DNA of 64,000 nucleotides from Neolentinus lepideus HHB14362 ss-1 (lineage: Eukaryota; Basidiomycota; Agaricomycetes; Gloeophyllales; Gloeophyllaceae), in contig KV425571.1 in NCBI GenBank assembly GCA_001632425.1, forward strand, positions 25,460 to 89,459, written 5' to 3'. Positions 11,467-21,985 of this stretch are shown here, one piece after another. Positions within the stretch are counted from its first letter, which is position 1; every line of letters begins with the position of its first letter. The notes beneath the pieces were generated by a model. It was not told the DNA's origin. It did no database searches and saw only the letters and a program-made list of their open reading frames with translations. Both the position numbers and the translations under genes were made by a program.

Positions 11467-12500
11467 GGTCAATGGCTAGAGAACTCGAGACGAAAGACAA
11501 GTAGAGGACGATGCGCACGAGTAGAGAAAAATGCTCAACGACACGCCCGGCACATCCCGGCAAATTCCTTTGTCTCGTTCGTCTTGAGCTCTTCTTTGTT
11601 TCGTTCACCCATTTTCGTGGATGCCAAACACGGAGGCTCTGTGTGCGTCGATGTCTTGTTTCTAGGACATCTGCTAGTCTGGAGAACGCGATCCCCTCAG
11701 GGTCCGTGCTCTTCAGCGACTTTCTCTCGCGAGTCTAGCACCTCGTCTTTGGATCTCCTGTCTAAAAGTCTATCAGACACTGTTACAAAGCTACGCACCT
11801 CCCCCGGCCCGACCAATCGAAACGTCTCTTGTTCTTAGAGCAAAATCCTATTGATGGCGATACATATCATCTCATCTGGCGGGGCCTCGACCTCCTGGCT
11901 AAAGTCTATCGGACGCACCCATTTCTCAGAGTTACTATGCACTACCGTCATAGAAGAGCACAGCATCCGATTCTATCTCTGCCTCACTCCATCCCACTGC
12001 TGCTAGTCAAATGGAGCCTCCCGGTGCTGCGCTCGCTCGCGTGACTTGTTGAAGGTACTTCGAATTTCACGGTAACGATCGACCGCTGAATATCTTTCAT
12101 TTTTCAGGACAGGCAGAGCCAGCTCAGGAATTCGGGCGCCATTAAGAAGCGCACACACAGACCCATAAATCAGCGCTCGTGTGACTGCGTCAAATGCCGC
12201 CGGAGGATGGACCCGGCTGTATGGCGCGGAGTCTCTGATCTAGAACTGGTCTGTCAGATTCCGAATGATGGTGTCAGCGTCGCAGTCTGGATTTACGTGA
12301 ACGACGTTCCTATGACAGGGTCGATGAGTCGTGGTGCCTCTCAGCAAAGTTGCAAGATCTCTGTCCATTTCCGAATGGTGTGGTAACACGGTGCTGGGTT
12401 CCTTAGCTCGCCTTCTCTCTCCCTGCCCTCTGTCAATGATGCTCGTCAGGTCCTCGCTTTTTCTTCGCTGCTAAATGATACAGGGCTGATTTATTCTACT
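11210..12500. repeat. Segmental duplication, unit 1
   Basis: This block covers the 5' end of F-box copy C and about 1 kb beyond it. It recurs in the same orientation at about 14640-15780. Shared segments include gtctcgttcgtctt, tctagtctggagaacgcgat, gacacgc.cggcacatccc and gcgccattaagaagcgcacac. The part beyond copy C's ATG holds no convincing gene. Its open frames are not conserved between the two units. Confidence 0.75.
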
Positions 12501-12522
12501 CCATGATGTTCATGATGCGCTG

Positions 12523-12536
12523 CCCCCCCCCCCCCC
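12523..12536 (+). repeat. Homopolymer of 14 C
   Basis: Fourteen consecutive C residues. Length is uncertain in any assembly. The related position in duplication unit 2 (near 15771) has only a short run of C, so it expanded after duplication or shrank in the other copy. Confidence 0.8.
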
Positions 12537-12759
12537 ACAGACTTCGCTGCTTGCCTGATACGATGCAGGGCGCGTCGACTGGCAACCCCTCCGCGCACTC
12601 TCCCCCCCTGTTGTCTCGGTAAGCCAGTGGTTCGACGCACGACGGGGGAGTGAAATGACATACTTGTGAAGCTCGGGAGGAAGGGAAGAATGAGTGGATT
12701 TAAAGCCGGGGTGTGGAGGAGGACACGTGTCTCGACGGTTTTTGTAGAACTGTGCGTGG

Positions 12760-13200
12760 TCATATTTTCGCAGATGAGTGAGTGTAGAGTTTCCAGACAG
12801 AGACCTCCTCGGTGTTCTTGTCGTCGAGTTCGTCCAGCCCTGACGCGTCTTGATCAATAACTAACAGCCTGACAAACTGGAGCGGTCTTCACCGATACTT
12901 GACAGACTGACGTATACTCATATTCTCGCAGATGGGTGCGTTCATGTCTGATCAGACGGTGTGGTGCTGGGTATGTGTATGTTTTCGCTGCGTTTGAGCA
13001 GTTGGATGTGGCCATATTCCCGCAGACGGACGTTTGAGCAAACAGGCACCTCCTCTGCCTTTCCGCTGTCGAGTTCGTCCAACCCTGACGCGTCTTAATC
13101 AACATCTGACACACTCACGCGTCCGAATCAATAACTAATAGATACCCGAACGGGTGCGTCCTAACCGGATACCTGACAGACCTCGGTTAACAACTCAGAG
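12760..13200. repeat. Dispersed repeat related to 14090-14400
   Basis: Two degenerate copies (about 12760-12870 and 12890-13200) share acctcct, ctgtcgagttcgtcca.cc and tgacgcgtctt.atcaa with 14090-14400. The module is a minisatellite-like head followed by a tail with (t)gacagact repeats. No coding potential is seen. Confidence 0.5.
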
Positions 13201-13562
13201 ACGCGGGCGTGGGGCTCAGTATTGGCGGGGCATGAGGGTTGCATAGATTAATATTCACGTCGACAGGAGGCAGTTTTCAAAACCGAAATGCGTTCACACC
13301 CGACTAGGACTAAAAGCTAAACTGTGTCACGATACATTATATTTAGAGGCGAGCCGTGAAACATCTTACGTTCGAGCCTCACATGTACACTTTCTAAAAT
13401 GCATTTGAGATCCATATGTACCCCTTCTAAAATCATGAATCCGCGCTGCTCAAAGAACCTTGTCTTTTCTCGGAGATTTGTCTCGTGTTCACGAATTGCC
13501 ACCGCTATGTGGGTCCGAAGAGGGCAGGCCACCGTCTTGGGCTGCCCGCAAACAACGAATAT

Positions 13563-13668
13563 ACCGGAAAGCATCTATACACTGTAGCTATCGGAAAGCA
13601 TCTACGCACTGCAGCTACCGGAAAGCATTTATACGCTGTAGTATCGGAAAGCATCTATGCACTGTAGC
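13563..13668 (+). repeat. Tandem repeat, 26-27 bp, four copies
   Basis: Four consecutive units of the form a(t/c)cggaaagcatctatgcactg(t/c)ag followed by t or ct. They differ from each other at a few positions. The array ends about 25 bp before the left end of the inverted-repeat element at 13695. Confidence 0.85.
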
Positions 13669-13692
13669 ATCGGGAAGGCTCCCCAAATCGAG

Positions 13693-14027
13693 TACTGTAC
13701 CATTTCGATCAATTCGCCGTGTCACGCGTCACGCGGCCCTCTGGCGTGGCGAAATTTAGGTATTGTCACGCGTCATGTAGCTAGGTAGCGAAATGAAATG
13801 TCAATGTCGGAAATTTCCGAACACCATTATAATGGATTACTAGCAGAAAGAAGGTTTAAAAAGGATTAAATTGGGATTAAAAGTCTGTACAGAAATTTCC
13901 GACATGTCTGGGAAACTGGCGAAGTTGGGAGCCTGTCACGCGTCGTCCGGCGAGGCGGCGGGCTGGCGAACTGACTCCGGTTGTCACGCGTCATGGTCAG
14001 CGGCGAATTGATCGAAATAGTACAGTA
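13693..14027. mobile_element. MITE-like element with 25-bp terminal inverted repeats
   Basis: The left end (13695-13719) begins CTGTACCATTTCG and ends CAATTCGCCG. The right end (14001-14025) is its reverse complement with one mismatch in 25. Both ends are flanked by TA (13693-13694 and 14026-14027), as expected for a Tc1/mariner-type target duplication. The 331-bp interior has no open frame for a transposase. It contains four TGTCACGCGTC motifs near the ends and two palindromic ggaaatttcc cores (about 13808 and 13889) placed roughly symmetrically. Assignment to Tc1/mariner rests on the TA flanks only. It would need an enzyme supplied elsewhere. Confidence 0.8.
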
Positions 14028-14110
14028 ATATGCGCTAACCAAAGCATGTCGCCCGTGCGTTCGAACTCTAGGCAGATGGTCAACGTAATCTTTGCATTTT
14101 CGCCGACGGG

Positions 14111-14230
14111 TGCGTTCACGTTTGAGTAGTCGAATGTGGTCACGTTTGAGCAGACGGATGTGTTCGCGTTTGAGCAGACGGATGTGTTCGCGTTTGAGCA
14201 GCTGGGGGTGGTCACGTCTTAGCAGACAGG
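14111..14230 (+). repeat. Tandem repeat, 24 bp, five copies
   Basis: Five 24-bp units of the form tgtgttcgcgtttgagcagacgga. The central units are nearly identical and the outer ones are diverged. The motif gttcacgtttgagca recurs in the 28-bp array at 17.8-18.5 kb. Confidence 0.85.
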
Positions 14231-14639
14231 CACCTCCTCCGCCTTTTCGCTGTCGAGTTCGTCCAGCCGTAGCGCATCGTAACAGACTGGCGCGTCCGAA
14301 TCAATATCTGACAGACTGGTGCATCCTAATTGATAATGAATGACTCACGCACCTTGATTGATAACTAACAGACTGACCTGGCCACTAATTTCAGACTATC
14401 TTACAGCCCTGGCTGCAAGACCGAATGTGTGGCGAGAGGGGCTGGGTATTGACGGCATAAGATCATTATTAGCGGAATTGCAGTGAAATTTGCGGGATGT
14501 ATAAATGACGATGATAGTGGATGATATCAATGTCGACGGTGGCGGGTCATTTCCGGACTAGATCTCCTCCGCGTTGTGGGATCGGGCGCTTTATTGTTAG
14601 GTTCGCATCGGGCTTTTATCGCAGTTGGGCGTTCTGAAA

Positions 14640-14850
14640 AAACGACTCCGAACCCACAGGCTCGTCGTGTCGTGGATCAACGAGGCACGCACGTCGTCGG
14701 GGCCCAAAGAGCTGGCATTGACAATATCGCAGTATTGAAGGTGCGATTTCGATACAATACAATCGAATAGAGTCGCTTGGAAGATAATACACCTTCACGA
14801 TCGTCAATGCAGCTGGCAACTTTGTCGAGCATCTCGGTGAGGAGCATGGT
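14640..14850 (-). pseudogene. F-box copy D, truncated and deleted 5' fragment
   Basis: On the minus strand this matches the first exon of copy C from its ATG to about the SFF motif. Multiple short deletions remove parts of the F-box and break the frame. The part encoding LSSKRLYSIVSKSHLQY is still recognisable around 14745-14785. Everything 3' of the first part of exon 1 is missing. It is a non-functional by-product of the segmental duplication. Confidence 0.75.
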
Positions 14851-15780
14851 CAATCGAGACGAAAGACGAGTAGAGGACGATGCCTACGAGTAGAGAAAAA
14901 TGCTCAGCGACACGCGCGGCACATCCCGGTCTCGTTCGTCTTGGGCTCTTCTTTGTTTCGTTCACCCATGCCAAACATGGAGGCTCTGTGTGCGTCGATG
15001 TCTTGTTTCTAGGGCATCTGCTAGTCTGGAGAACGCGATCCCCTCAGGGTCCGTGCTCTTCGGCGACTTTCTCTCGCGAGACTAGCACCTCGTCTCTCGG
15101 GATCTCGACCTCTGTCTAAAAGTCTATCAGACACTGTCCCAAAGCACCGCACCTCCCAACACCAATCGAAGCGTCTCTTGTTCTTAGAGCTAAATCCTAC
15201 TGATGGCGATACATATCATCTCGACCTCCTGGCTAAAGCACCCCTTTCTCAGAGTACTCCCGTCACAGAAGAGCACAGCATCCGATTCTATCTCCCCGCT
15301 GCCGCTAGTCAAATGGAGCCTCCCGGTGCTGCGCTCGCTCGCGTGACTTGTTGAAGGTACTTTGAATTTCACGGTAACGATCGACCGCTGACCATTGGAT
15401 GCTCGAATATCCTTCATTTTTAGGACAGCTCAGGGACTCGGGCGCCATTAAGAAGCGCACACACGGACCCATAAATCAGCACTCGTGTGACTGCGTCAAA
15501 TGCCGCGGGAGGACAGACCCAGCTGTTTGGCGCGGAGTCTCTGGTCTAGAACCGGTGTCTGGATTTACGTGGACGACAGCGTGGTGCCTTGCAAGATCTC
15601 TGTCCATTCCGAACGGTGTGGTATCGCTGAGTTCTTTAGCTCGCCTTCTCTCTCCCTGCCCGCCTCCCATGGTGCAATTCACCGGTTCTCTCCATTCCCA
15701 TCCAAGTATATTCGTCAGGTCCTCGCTGCTAAATGATCGGGGCTGATTTACTCTACTCCATGATGTGGTGCTGCCCAGAC
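14640..15780. repeat. Segmental duplication, unit 2 (eroded)
   Basis: This is the second unit of the duplication at 11210-12500. Base substitutions are few, but at least eight short deletions separate it from unit 1, several flanked by 2-4 bp direct repeats. One example is a gata...gata deletion near 14790. Beyond the F-box fragment it contains no supported gene. Confidence 0.75.
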
Positions 15781-16276
15781 AGACGCTGCCTCTCTGATAC
15801 GACGCAGGACGCCTCGACCGACAGCCCTTCCGCGAAAATGGAGCGTTCCCCCTGCGCCCTCGGAAACCCAGCGATCCACCGCACGACGGTCGGTCGGAAG
15901 GGACGAGTCCGCTTTCCGTTTGCCGTTGGTGTGCGCGCGGTTTAGGAGACGGGTGCGGGGAGAGGAGCGACGCCTTTTTCTCTCGCTGCGCAGTTGTGCT
16001 CGCCTGGTCGCGTGACGTTGCTCTCCATTCGCGATTCGAGCCCTGCGCTCTCGGTAACCCATGGGCGTGCGCTAGTCTCTCCTGCCCGTTTGTAGACTCG
16101 GGTCCTTCCCCTCCGCCCACTCGGTGTGGATGGGCAGGGTGTGTGGAGGATGCGTGTGGCGTGTGTGCATATGGTTTGTGCGCGTCTTTGTAGATGTGTG
16201 GGCTCACGTTTTTCGTCGGTGGGTACTTTCACCTTTGAGCAGAAAGGCACCGAAATTAGCGGGATGTATAAATGAG
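15781..16276. other. Intergenic, no gene seen
   Basis: This is GC-rich sequence with long overlapping frames on both strands but no recognisable protein family and no splice logic. The sequence cctttgagcagaaaggcacc near 16232 and the tattt/catttccggact...tctcctccgcgttgtggga block at 16395-16435 also occur near 14545-14580. The dispersed repeat therefore extends here. Confidence 0.4.
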
Positions 16277-16381
16277 GATGATATTGACAGGTGTATAGTG
16301 GATGATATTGACAGGTGTATAGTGGATGATATTGACAGGTGTATAGTGGATGATATTGACGGCTGTATGTAGTGGATGATA
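16277..16381 (+). repeat. Tandem repeat, 24 bp, about four copies
   Basis: Units of gatattgacaggtgtatagtg plus gat are repeated with almost no divergence, followed by one altered unit. A single-copy equivalent (gatgatagtggatgatatcaat) stands at 14510-14535, so the array grew at this locus only. Confidence 0.85.
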
Positions 16382-16724
16382 TCAATGGACGGGTTATTTC
16401 CGGACTGCTCTAGATCTCCTCCGCGTTGTGGGACGCGGGGAGTGCCGACGGGGTGGGGTGCCTGGACGGGGAGGTGGTCACTTGACGCGGGCGGGGCAAT
16501 GCCGGGGATCGGATGCTCGTCGTTCATTACGGGATGATCCCGATATGGATCTGATTGTCCGGCGCGTGCCGAGAAGGACAATGTCTGACATGACATCTCG
16601 GGGGATGCCGAGGGACGCATTCAGATAGGACCGACGACGAGGGCGGTTATAGACATGCTGCCTGCGCGAGTGCCACCGTCCCCGCCGCCATGGCCTCGCG
16701 TGCCGTGTGAGTCCCTCCCCGACC

Positions 16725-17482
16725 ATGGCGACCCCCGCTGACCCCGCCCTCAGCCAGAACCAGCCCAATGTCTACGTGAGTCACTCCAGCCACCGTGAGC
16801 GGTTCTGACCGTGCGCAGTTCGACATTGCCATCGACTCGGTCCCCGCAGGCCGCATCGTGTTCAAGCTCTACGACGACAAGTGCCCCCTCGCCGCCCGCA
16901 ACTTCCGCGAGCTCACCACAGGCGCACACGGCTTCGGCTACCAAGGCTCCAGCATCCACCGTGTCATCCCCGACGTGAGTCCCTGCCACTGTCTATCGTG
17001 TGATCCTTGCTTAACAGCGCACAGTTTATGATCCAGGGCGGGGATATCACGCGCAGGGACGGCACGGGCGGGAGGTCGATATACGGCGACTGCTTCCCTG
17101 GTGCGTCCGTCCTCTGCCCCTACACGCCCCTTATGCACCCCTGTCAGACGAGAACTTTGTCATCCTCCACGACCGCCCCGGCCTCCTCTCCATGGCCAAC
17201 CGCGGCCCCAACACCAACTCCTCGCAGGTACGCTGTCCGTCTACTTCTCACTCTTCCCAGCACCCTTTCTCACACCCTTCTTACTCTCCCCCTTCCTTGA
17301 CACACCCCCAGTTCTTCATAACAACCCACCCCGCGCCCTGGTGCGACTACAAGCACGTCGTCTTCGGCGAGGTCGTCCGCGGCATGGACGTCGTGCGCGC
17401 CGTCGCCGCCCGCGCGAGCGACGATATTCTGTGGAGGCCCAGGGGGCGCGTCGAGGTCAAGGCGTGTGGGCTGGTTGGGTGA
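16725..17482 (+). CDS. Cyclophilin-type peptidyl-prolyl cis-trans isomerase
   Basis: Five exons (16725-16775, 16819-16974, 17025-17100, 17148-17227, 17312-17482) join in phase to give 177 residues. The order of conserved blocks is that of a single-domain cyclophilin: [88 protein letters not shown] and [14 protein letters not shown]. The catalytic Arg (HRVIP), Phe and Gln (FMIQGGD) and the active-site Phe and His are present. The usual Trp of the cyclosporin pocket is not obvious: the region after the FFIT block reads [12 protein letters not shown], where W-C-D replaces the common W-L-D. It catalyses proline isomerisation and is probably cytosolic, with no signal peptide. The protein end is degenerate ([15 protein letters not shown]), and a minisatellite starts at the stop codon. 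Confidence 0.93.
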
Positions 17483-17588
17483 GGGGAGGAGTGGGTGAGT
17501 TGGGTGAGGGGAAGAGTGGGTGAGTTGGGTGAGGGGAAGAGTGGGTGAGTTGGGTGAGGGGAAGAGAGGGTGAGTTGGGTGTGGAGAC
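17471..17588 (+). repeat. Tandem repeat, 25 bp, about 4.5 copies, overlapping the cyclophilin stop
   Basis: Units read tgagttgggtgaggggaaga plus gtggg. The first unit spans the last codons and the TGA at 17480-17482, so the array may have grown out of the end of the coding region or into the 3' UTR. Confidence 0.85.
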
Positions 17589-17814
17589 AAGGGAAGGGAG
17601 ACGGAATGCCAAAATCACCCCGGATGTCGCTCGATCGGGGAGCTCGCTCGTACACCCGTATGCATCACTCGGACTAGCGAATAGTATATCCTATACAGTC
17701 TAATATGTACCACTATGGATACGGATTTCATTTGCTCGTCGTCACTGACTGTACTTGGATGCAGACACTGTACCGTGGCGGTCTATCTCTACCCACTGGG
17801 CATTAGAAAATTCG

Positions 17815-18470
17815 AATGCACGTCCGAATGGGTGCAGATTCGAACACGCTTCCAGATGGGTTCACATTTGACCACAATCAGGGTGGGTTCACGTTTGACC
17901 ACAGTACTTGGGTTCACATTGACACGTCACGTTTGAGCACATGTCTGGTTGGGTTCAGATCCGAATGTACATCCTGCTGGGTTTACATTCCACCATACAC
18001 CACATGAACACGCGTCTGGGTGGGTTCCCGTTCGAACACATCTTCGGGTGCCTTCACATTTGAACGCACGTCCAGATGGGTGCGCGTCCGAACCCGCGTC
18101 CAGGTGCGTTCACGTTCGAACGCACGTCCGGGTGTGTTCGCATTCGAACACACATCCAGGCGCATTCCCTCTCGAACACGTATCCACGCGAGTTCATGTT
18201 CGTCCACACATCTGGGTGAGTTCGCGTTTGAGCACACGTCTGGGTGCGTTCATTTTCGAACGCACATCCAGATGAGTTAACGTTCGAACGCAGTCCAGGT
18301 GTGTTAGCGTCCAAGCACGCGTTCAGACACGTTTACATTCGAATGCACGTCTAGGCGAGTTCAGGTTTGAACGCAGCCCAGGTGTGTTAGCGTCCAAGCA
18401 CACGTCCGGGTGGATCCACATTCGAACGTACATCCAGATGAGCTCACATCCGACCAGACCCCCAGACGAG
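17815..18470 (+). repeat. Minisatellite, period 28 bp, about 23 degenerate copies
   Basis: A typical unit is gtccaggtgcgttcacgttc followed by gaacgcac. Successive units keep the 28-bp period over most of 18080-18330, with substitutions in nearly every copy, and become irregular at both ends. Because 28 is not a multiple of three, the long frames across it cycle through all phases and are not genes. Confidence 0.85.
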
Positions 18471-18574
18471 CGCACACTCGACCAGTCCACACGCGAGCGG
18501 CTTACAATCCAGGCTCGTCCCTTTTCTTTTCCTCGCGTCCGCTAACTGACATCGCCGCATTGTGCAAGACACCA

Positions 18575-18700
18575 CTGCTGACCGACCTCTGCACAAAACA
18601 AACACCAATCGCCTCTGCACAAAACACGAACCGATCTCTGCACAAAACACGAACCGACCTTTGCACAAAACACCCCCAGAACCAATCGCCTCTGCACGAT
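18575..18700 (+). repeat. Tandem repeat, 23-31 bp, four to five copies
   Basis: Units begin ctctgcacaaaacacgaacc and vary in length by small insertions such as aaacaccaat. The array lies just after the 28-bp minisatellite. Confidence 0.75.
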
Positions 18701-18790
18701 ATCCTATAGCCCGGCGCCGAGCTCTACCTGTGGGCAGGACGACCCGACCCCGATTCGGCTAGCCCCCCCCTTCCCCCCTTGAATGTATCA

Positions 18791-18890
18791 TGTGAACCCA
18801 CCCGGACGCCCATTCGAGCGTGAACCCGCCCGAAAGTACGTTCGACCGTGAACACACACGGACCCAACCCACCCGGACACGCACATACAC
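18791..18890 (-). repeat. Inverted continuation of the 28-bp minisatellite
   Basis: Read on the minus strand this gives gtccgggtgggttcac and ggttcacgctcgaatggg, the same motif as in 17815-18470 but in the opposite orientation. It indicates an inversion or a foldback duplication of the array end. Confidence 0.55.
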
Positions 18891-18984
18891 ATACGAACCT
18901 CAAATGTCAGCCGCAGCCGCCCCTTTCACAGAACACATGTTGCTCACTGTCTTCGCAGATCATGCAGGGCGAGCTTGAACCCAG

Positions 18985-19260
18985 ACTCGAGCGTAGAGTT
19001 CAGTGTCGAGGTTAGAGTTTTGCTATGTCGACCGTCTAGTTCGGTGTCGAGGGAGTTTAGGCATGTCCATTGTCGAGGTTAGAGTCTCCGTATGTCCTCT
19101 ATCGAGCATAGAGTTCAGTGTCGCGGTTAGAGTTTTGGCATGCCCATTGTCGAGCATAGAGTTTCTGGCACGGACTCGACATGTTCACCGGCGCTGTCTG
19201 GAATTAGTGTTTCGGTATGTGTACTCCTGGGACGTGTCAGCCTCGGCTTCGATTATCAGG
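18985..19260 (+). repeat. Degenerate tandem repeat with tcgaggttagagtt motif
   Basis: The motifs tcgaggttagagtt, tcgagcatagagtt and atgtccattg alternate at irregular spacing. The array is heavily diverged and non-coding. Confidence 0.55.
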
Positions 19261-21985
19261 TAGGAGCTGCGTTCGGGCGGAAGGGAACGCGTAGGGTGGG
19301 AGGGCGAGGTAGAGGTGATGCATGATGGCCCAGATGTCGAGAAGCGATAGGACAAGCGGGAGGTATTAAGGAGAGTAAACGGTTCGTACGGCTAGCCCGC
19401 TGCATCCTTGTGCAGAGGACCGGGCATGCGGTCCGTTTGCTCGACGACCATGGAGGGAGAGGCGAGTGTTCTTGGCTGCTACTCGTGGTTGCGAGGAGAG
19501 AAAACAAAGGCCAGTAGTGCAACCTGAGAGGCGTAGGGATGGGAATCGGTATTTTGGCGGAAGGCAGTCAACGTTTCGGGGCGTGGAGAGTCGCTGCAGC
19601 GGATCAATGCACAGAGTGTTCTCTGCACAGAAAGGAACGACGGGGAAGTGGTTGTAGTAGACCGAGGATCAGCTGGTTACGAAAGAGGAGTGGAGATAGG
19701 GCGTGGGGGCGGTGGAAGGACACGTGTTTGAGAGGGAATGGGCAGATACGTCATTGGATGAGGAGTCAGATACGTCACTGGATGAAGAGTCAGGAGACGT
19801 TTCGGAGAATAAACGATCCGCGCCATCCCGAACTGGCGTTCTATGGACCATCCGTTAATGAAAAGAAGCAGCGAAGATAACGGCGACGTCTAGGATCATC
19901 GTGAGATGGCAGTGTACCTTGGCACCGACGCATCGATGACGTCAAGGAGAGATAGAAGAACGAGGCGTTTCTCGGAGAACAGGCGACCCGTACAAACGAG
20001 AGGATTCCTCCTACAAGACCTTCGTACGGAATTCACTAACCAAGCGAGGGAGCGTGGTCCAATGTGTACTCGTGCATGAAGAGGGCGAATGATGATGGGA
20101 CCCACAGCGGGTACGATGTTGGAAAGATCCGAGGCGGGGCCAAGGAAGGGCAACAGCAGATTCTGACAGACCCGCAATCCGGAAAAGTTCATATATCAGC
20201 ACCCTGATAGTCTATACGAAGCAAGCCTAGTGTACGCACTGTTCATCCTGAGAATGAGTTTAAAAAAGAAAAATGACATGGGGCGCCGCCTATCAAGTAT
20301 ATATCAAGCGTCAGTCCCGTTTCGAAGAGAAGAGAAGACCGGGCGTACTCACCAACAGCACAAGCTCCGGGAGATGCTTCATGAGATTGCTGGCGGATGC
20401 GGGAAATGATCGGAACGATACGAAGAAGTATTCTGGAAGATGAATGACCGTTGTGACGTCGAGTGTATCGCATATCAGGCGTCAGTTTACACACACCAAG
20501 TGTCTAGAGAGGTGAAATGCGACTTTGGCAGGCTAACGCAAATGCATAAAGAGACGTATTAGGCAAACAGTGCGTAGACCCGTCGACAAACCTAGAGAAT
20601 GTTCATTCCATAATGCCGAGAATGCTTTGCTTTCCTAGTCGATGATTTAGTACCTATCAGCCCGTTGTCGAGAGGAAGGTGAAGGCGGAAATTACCACAG
20701 CACCAGATCGATGATCGTCGCAATGTCCAGGAAGTTCAGAGAGTAAACAGCCCATACAATCAAACCAATGCAATAACTGGCTGCATCGATCCGTGTGGAC
20801 CGTGTCTGTACCGACGAGAGAGTAACAGCATATATTCGAAAGATGACGTTCGCCGTGCTTTGTGATGTACCGAGAGCGAGTTCACGTCTGTACAGATGAA
20901 ACAATGGTGAGACTTGACTTGCAGAGACCCACTGGGCAAGGAAAGGAGACGCTATATCGAAGCATCCGAGAGTGAACCGTTTGCCTGCCATCCGAGAGAT
21001 TGCTGGACATGTGGCTACTCAAGCCGGACGGTATATCATGAGGCTGGTAGTGTCTCCACGCTAGCCGATCGATGATCAGCGGTATCGTGTCTAGTCAGGC
21101 ACGGAGAGCACGAGATATTCCTGCCAAAGATCGGAACTGCCGTAGCTGCAGGCGCAAGAATGGACATAGCTTGAACACGCGAGAAGCTGGAGGAGACAGC
21201 AAGCGCCCACTATTGCTCGCTAGGTGAAGCGTGCCATAAAGACAGAAGAGGGACAACCAAGGGCGGTGCACTGATCTGCATGGCCTACCTATGTTGTGCC
21301 GGCGGGAACACGTCCAATGTGGTGCCAGAGATACTACTGACGACCTGCAGAGGCGTTCTCGGAGCATGTCTGTCGCCCAGCCAGGTTCAACGCGCGACGC
21401 TGACAGAGACAAGATGCAGTTCTCGCTGGCCATAAAGACACCGGTTCGCCAGAGGAGGGACAACGAAAGATATACGACGGTGCGCTGATCTGCATGGCCT
21501 AGGTTGTGCTATGCAGCGGGCGGGAGCATGTCCAATGTGGTACCAGAGATACTCCAGCGGTCCGGGCGTGCACGGAAGTTGAACTTCCCAACTTCGGACG
21601 CAACAGGCAATTCAGTGAACTCGACGCATGCGAACAGCGGTGACGGATTATGGTAGAGCCGTGGTCATGAAGAGCAACACCGAACGAGAGGGGGATGTGC
21701 ACAAAGTTCACTGAAGCATCAAAGTCCTTCCTGTGCGTACTGAAGCGGAGAAGAAAAGACACGCTCGACATTCGGCAACCACCGACCTGCCACAAATGGA
21801 CTCGAATAATGATATATCAACCTCCAGCAGAAATCATTAGCAAATAAACCTACGTATGAATAAATCCTGTGACAAATGCAACGTGCAGATGAAATATTGT
21901 AATGTCTATGATGCTAGATAAACAAGCTTAAAAACCCAAACCAGCCACCAATTATTTTGTTCGTCTCTATTCCACTTTGACGCGA
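19261..21985. other. Gene-poor stretch; possible permease relic at 20692-21012 (-)
   Basis: No complete gene is visible in 2.7 kb. On the minus strand, 21012-20692 reads PAISRMAGKRFTLGCFD followed by a hydrophobic end SYCIGLIVWAVYSLNFLDI. This loosely resembles the C-terminal part of fungal amino-acid permeases (R-x3-GRrF-x-lGpF followed by a last membrane helix). Neighbouring membrane segments and a consistent frame are absent, so at best it is a relic. Some short phrases are repeated (for example gtttcggagaataaacgatc near 19797 and gtttctcggagaacaggcga near 19968). Confidence 0.2.

Noticed and set aside
13563..14230. Regular short repeats resembling a CRISPR array
   Set aside because: The repeats are directly adjacent without unique spacers, are diverged, and the genome is eukaryotic.
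15476..16207. A 243-codon minus-strand frame and several overlapping frames at 15.4-16.4 kb
   Set aside because: Low-complexity Arg/Pro/Ser-rich translations in GC-rich repeat DNA. Part of it is the segmental duplication, where the frame is not conserved.
17949..18314. Long open frames on both strands across the 28-bp array (for example 108 codons at 17949)
   Set aside because: A 28-bp period shifts frame in every unit, so the openness reflects lack of stop codons in the unit, not a protein.
20240..21012. Amino-acid permease pseudogene
   Set aside because: Only one stretch (GKRFTLGCF plus a last hydrophobic helix) resembles permeases. The preceding membrane segments could not be found, so it is mentioned only as a weak possibility.
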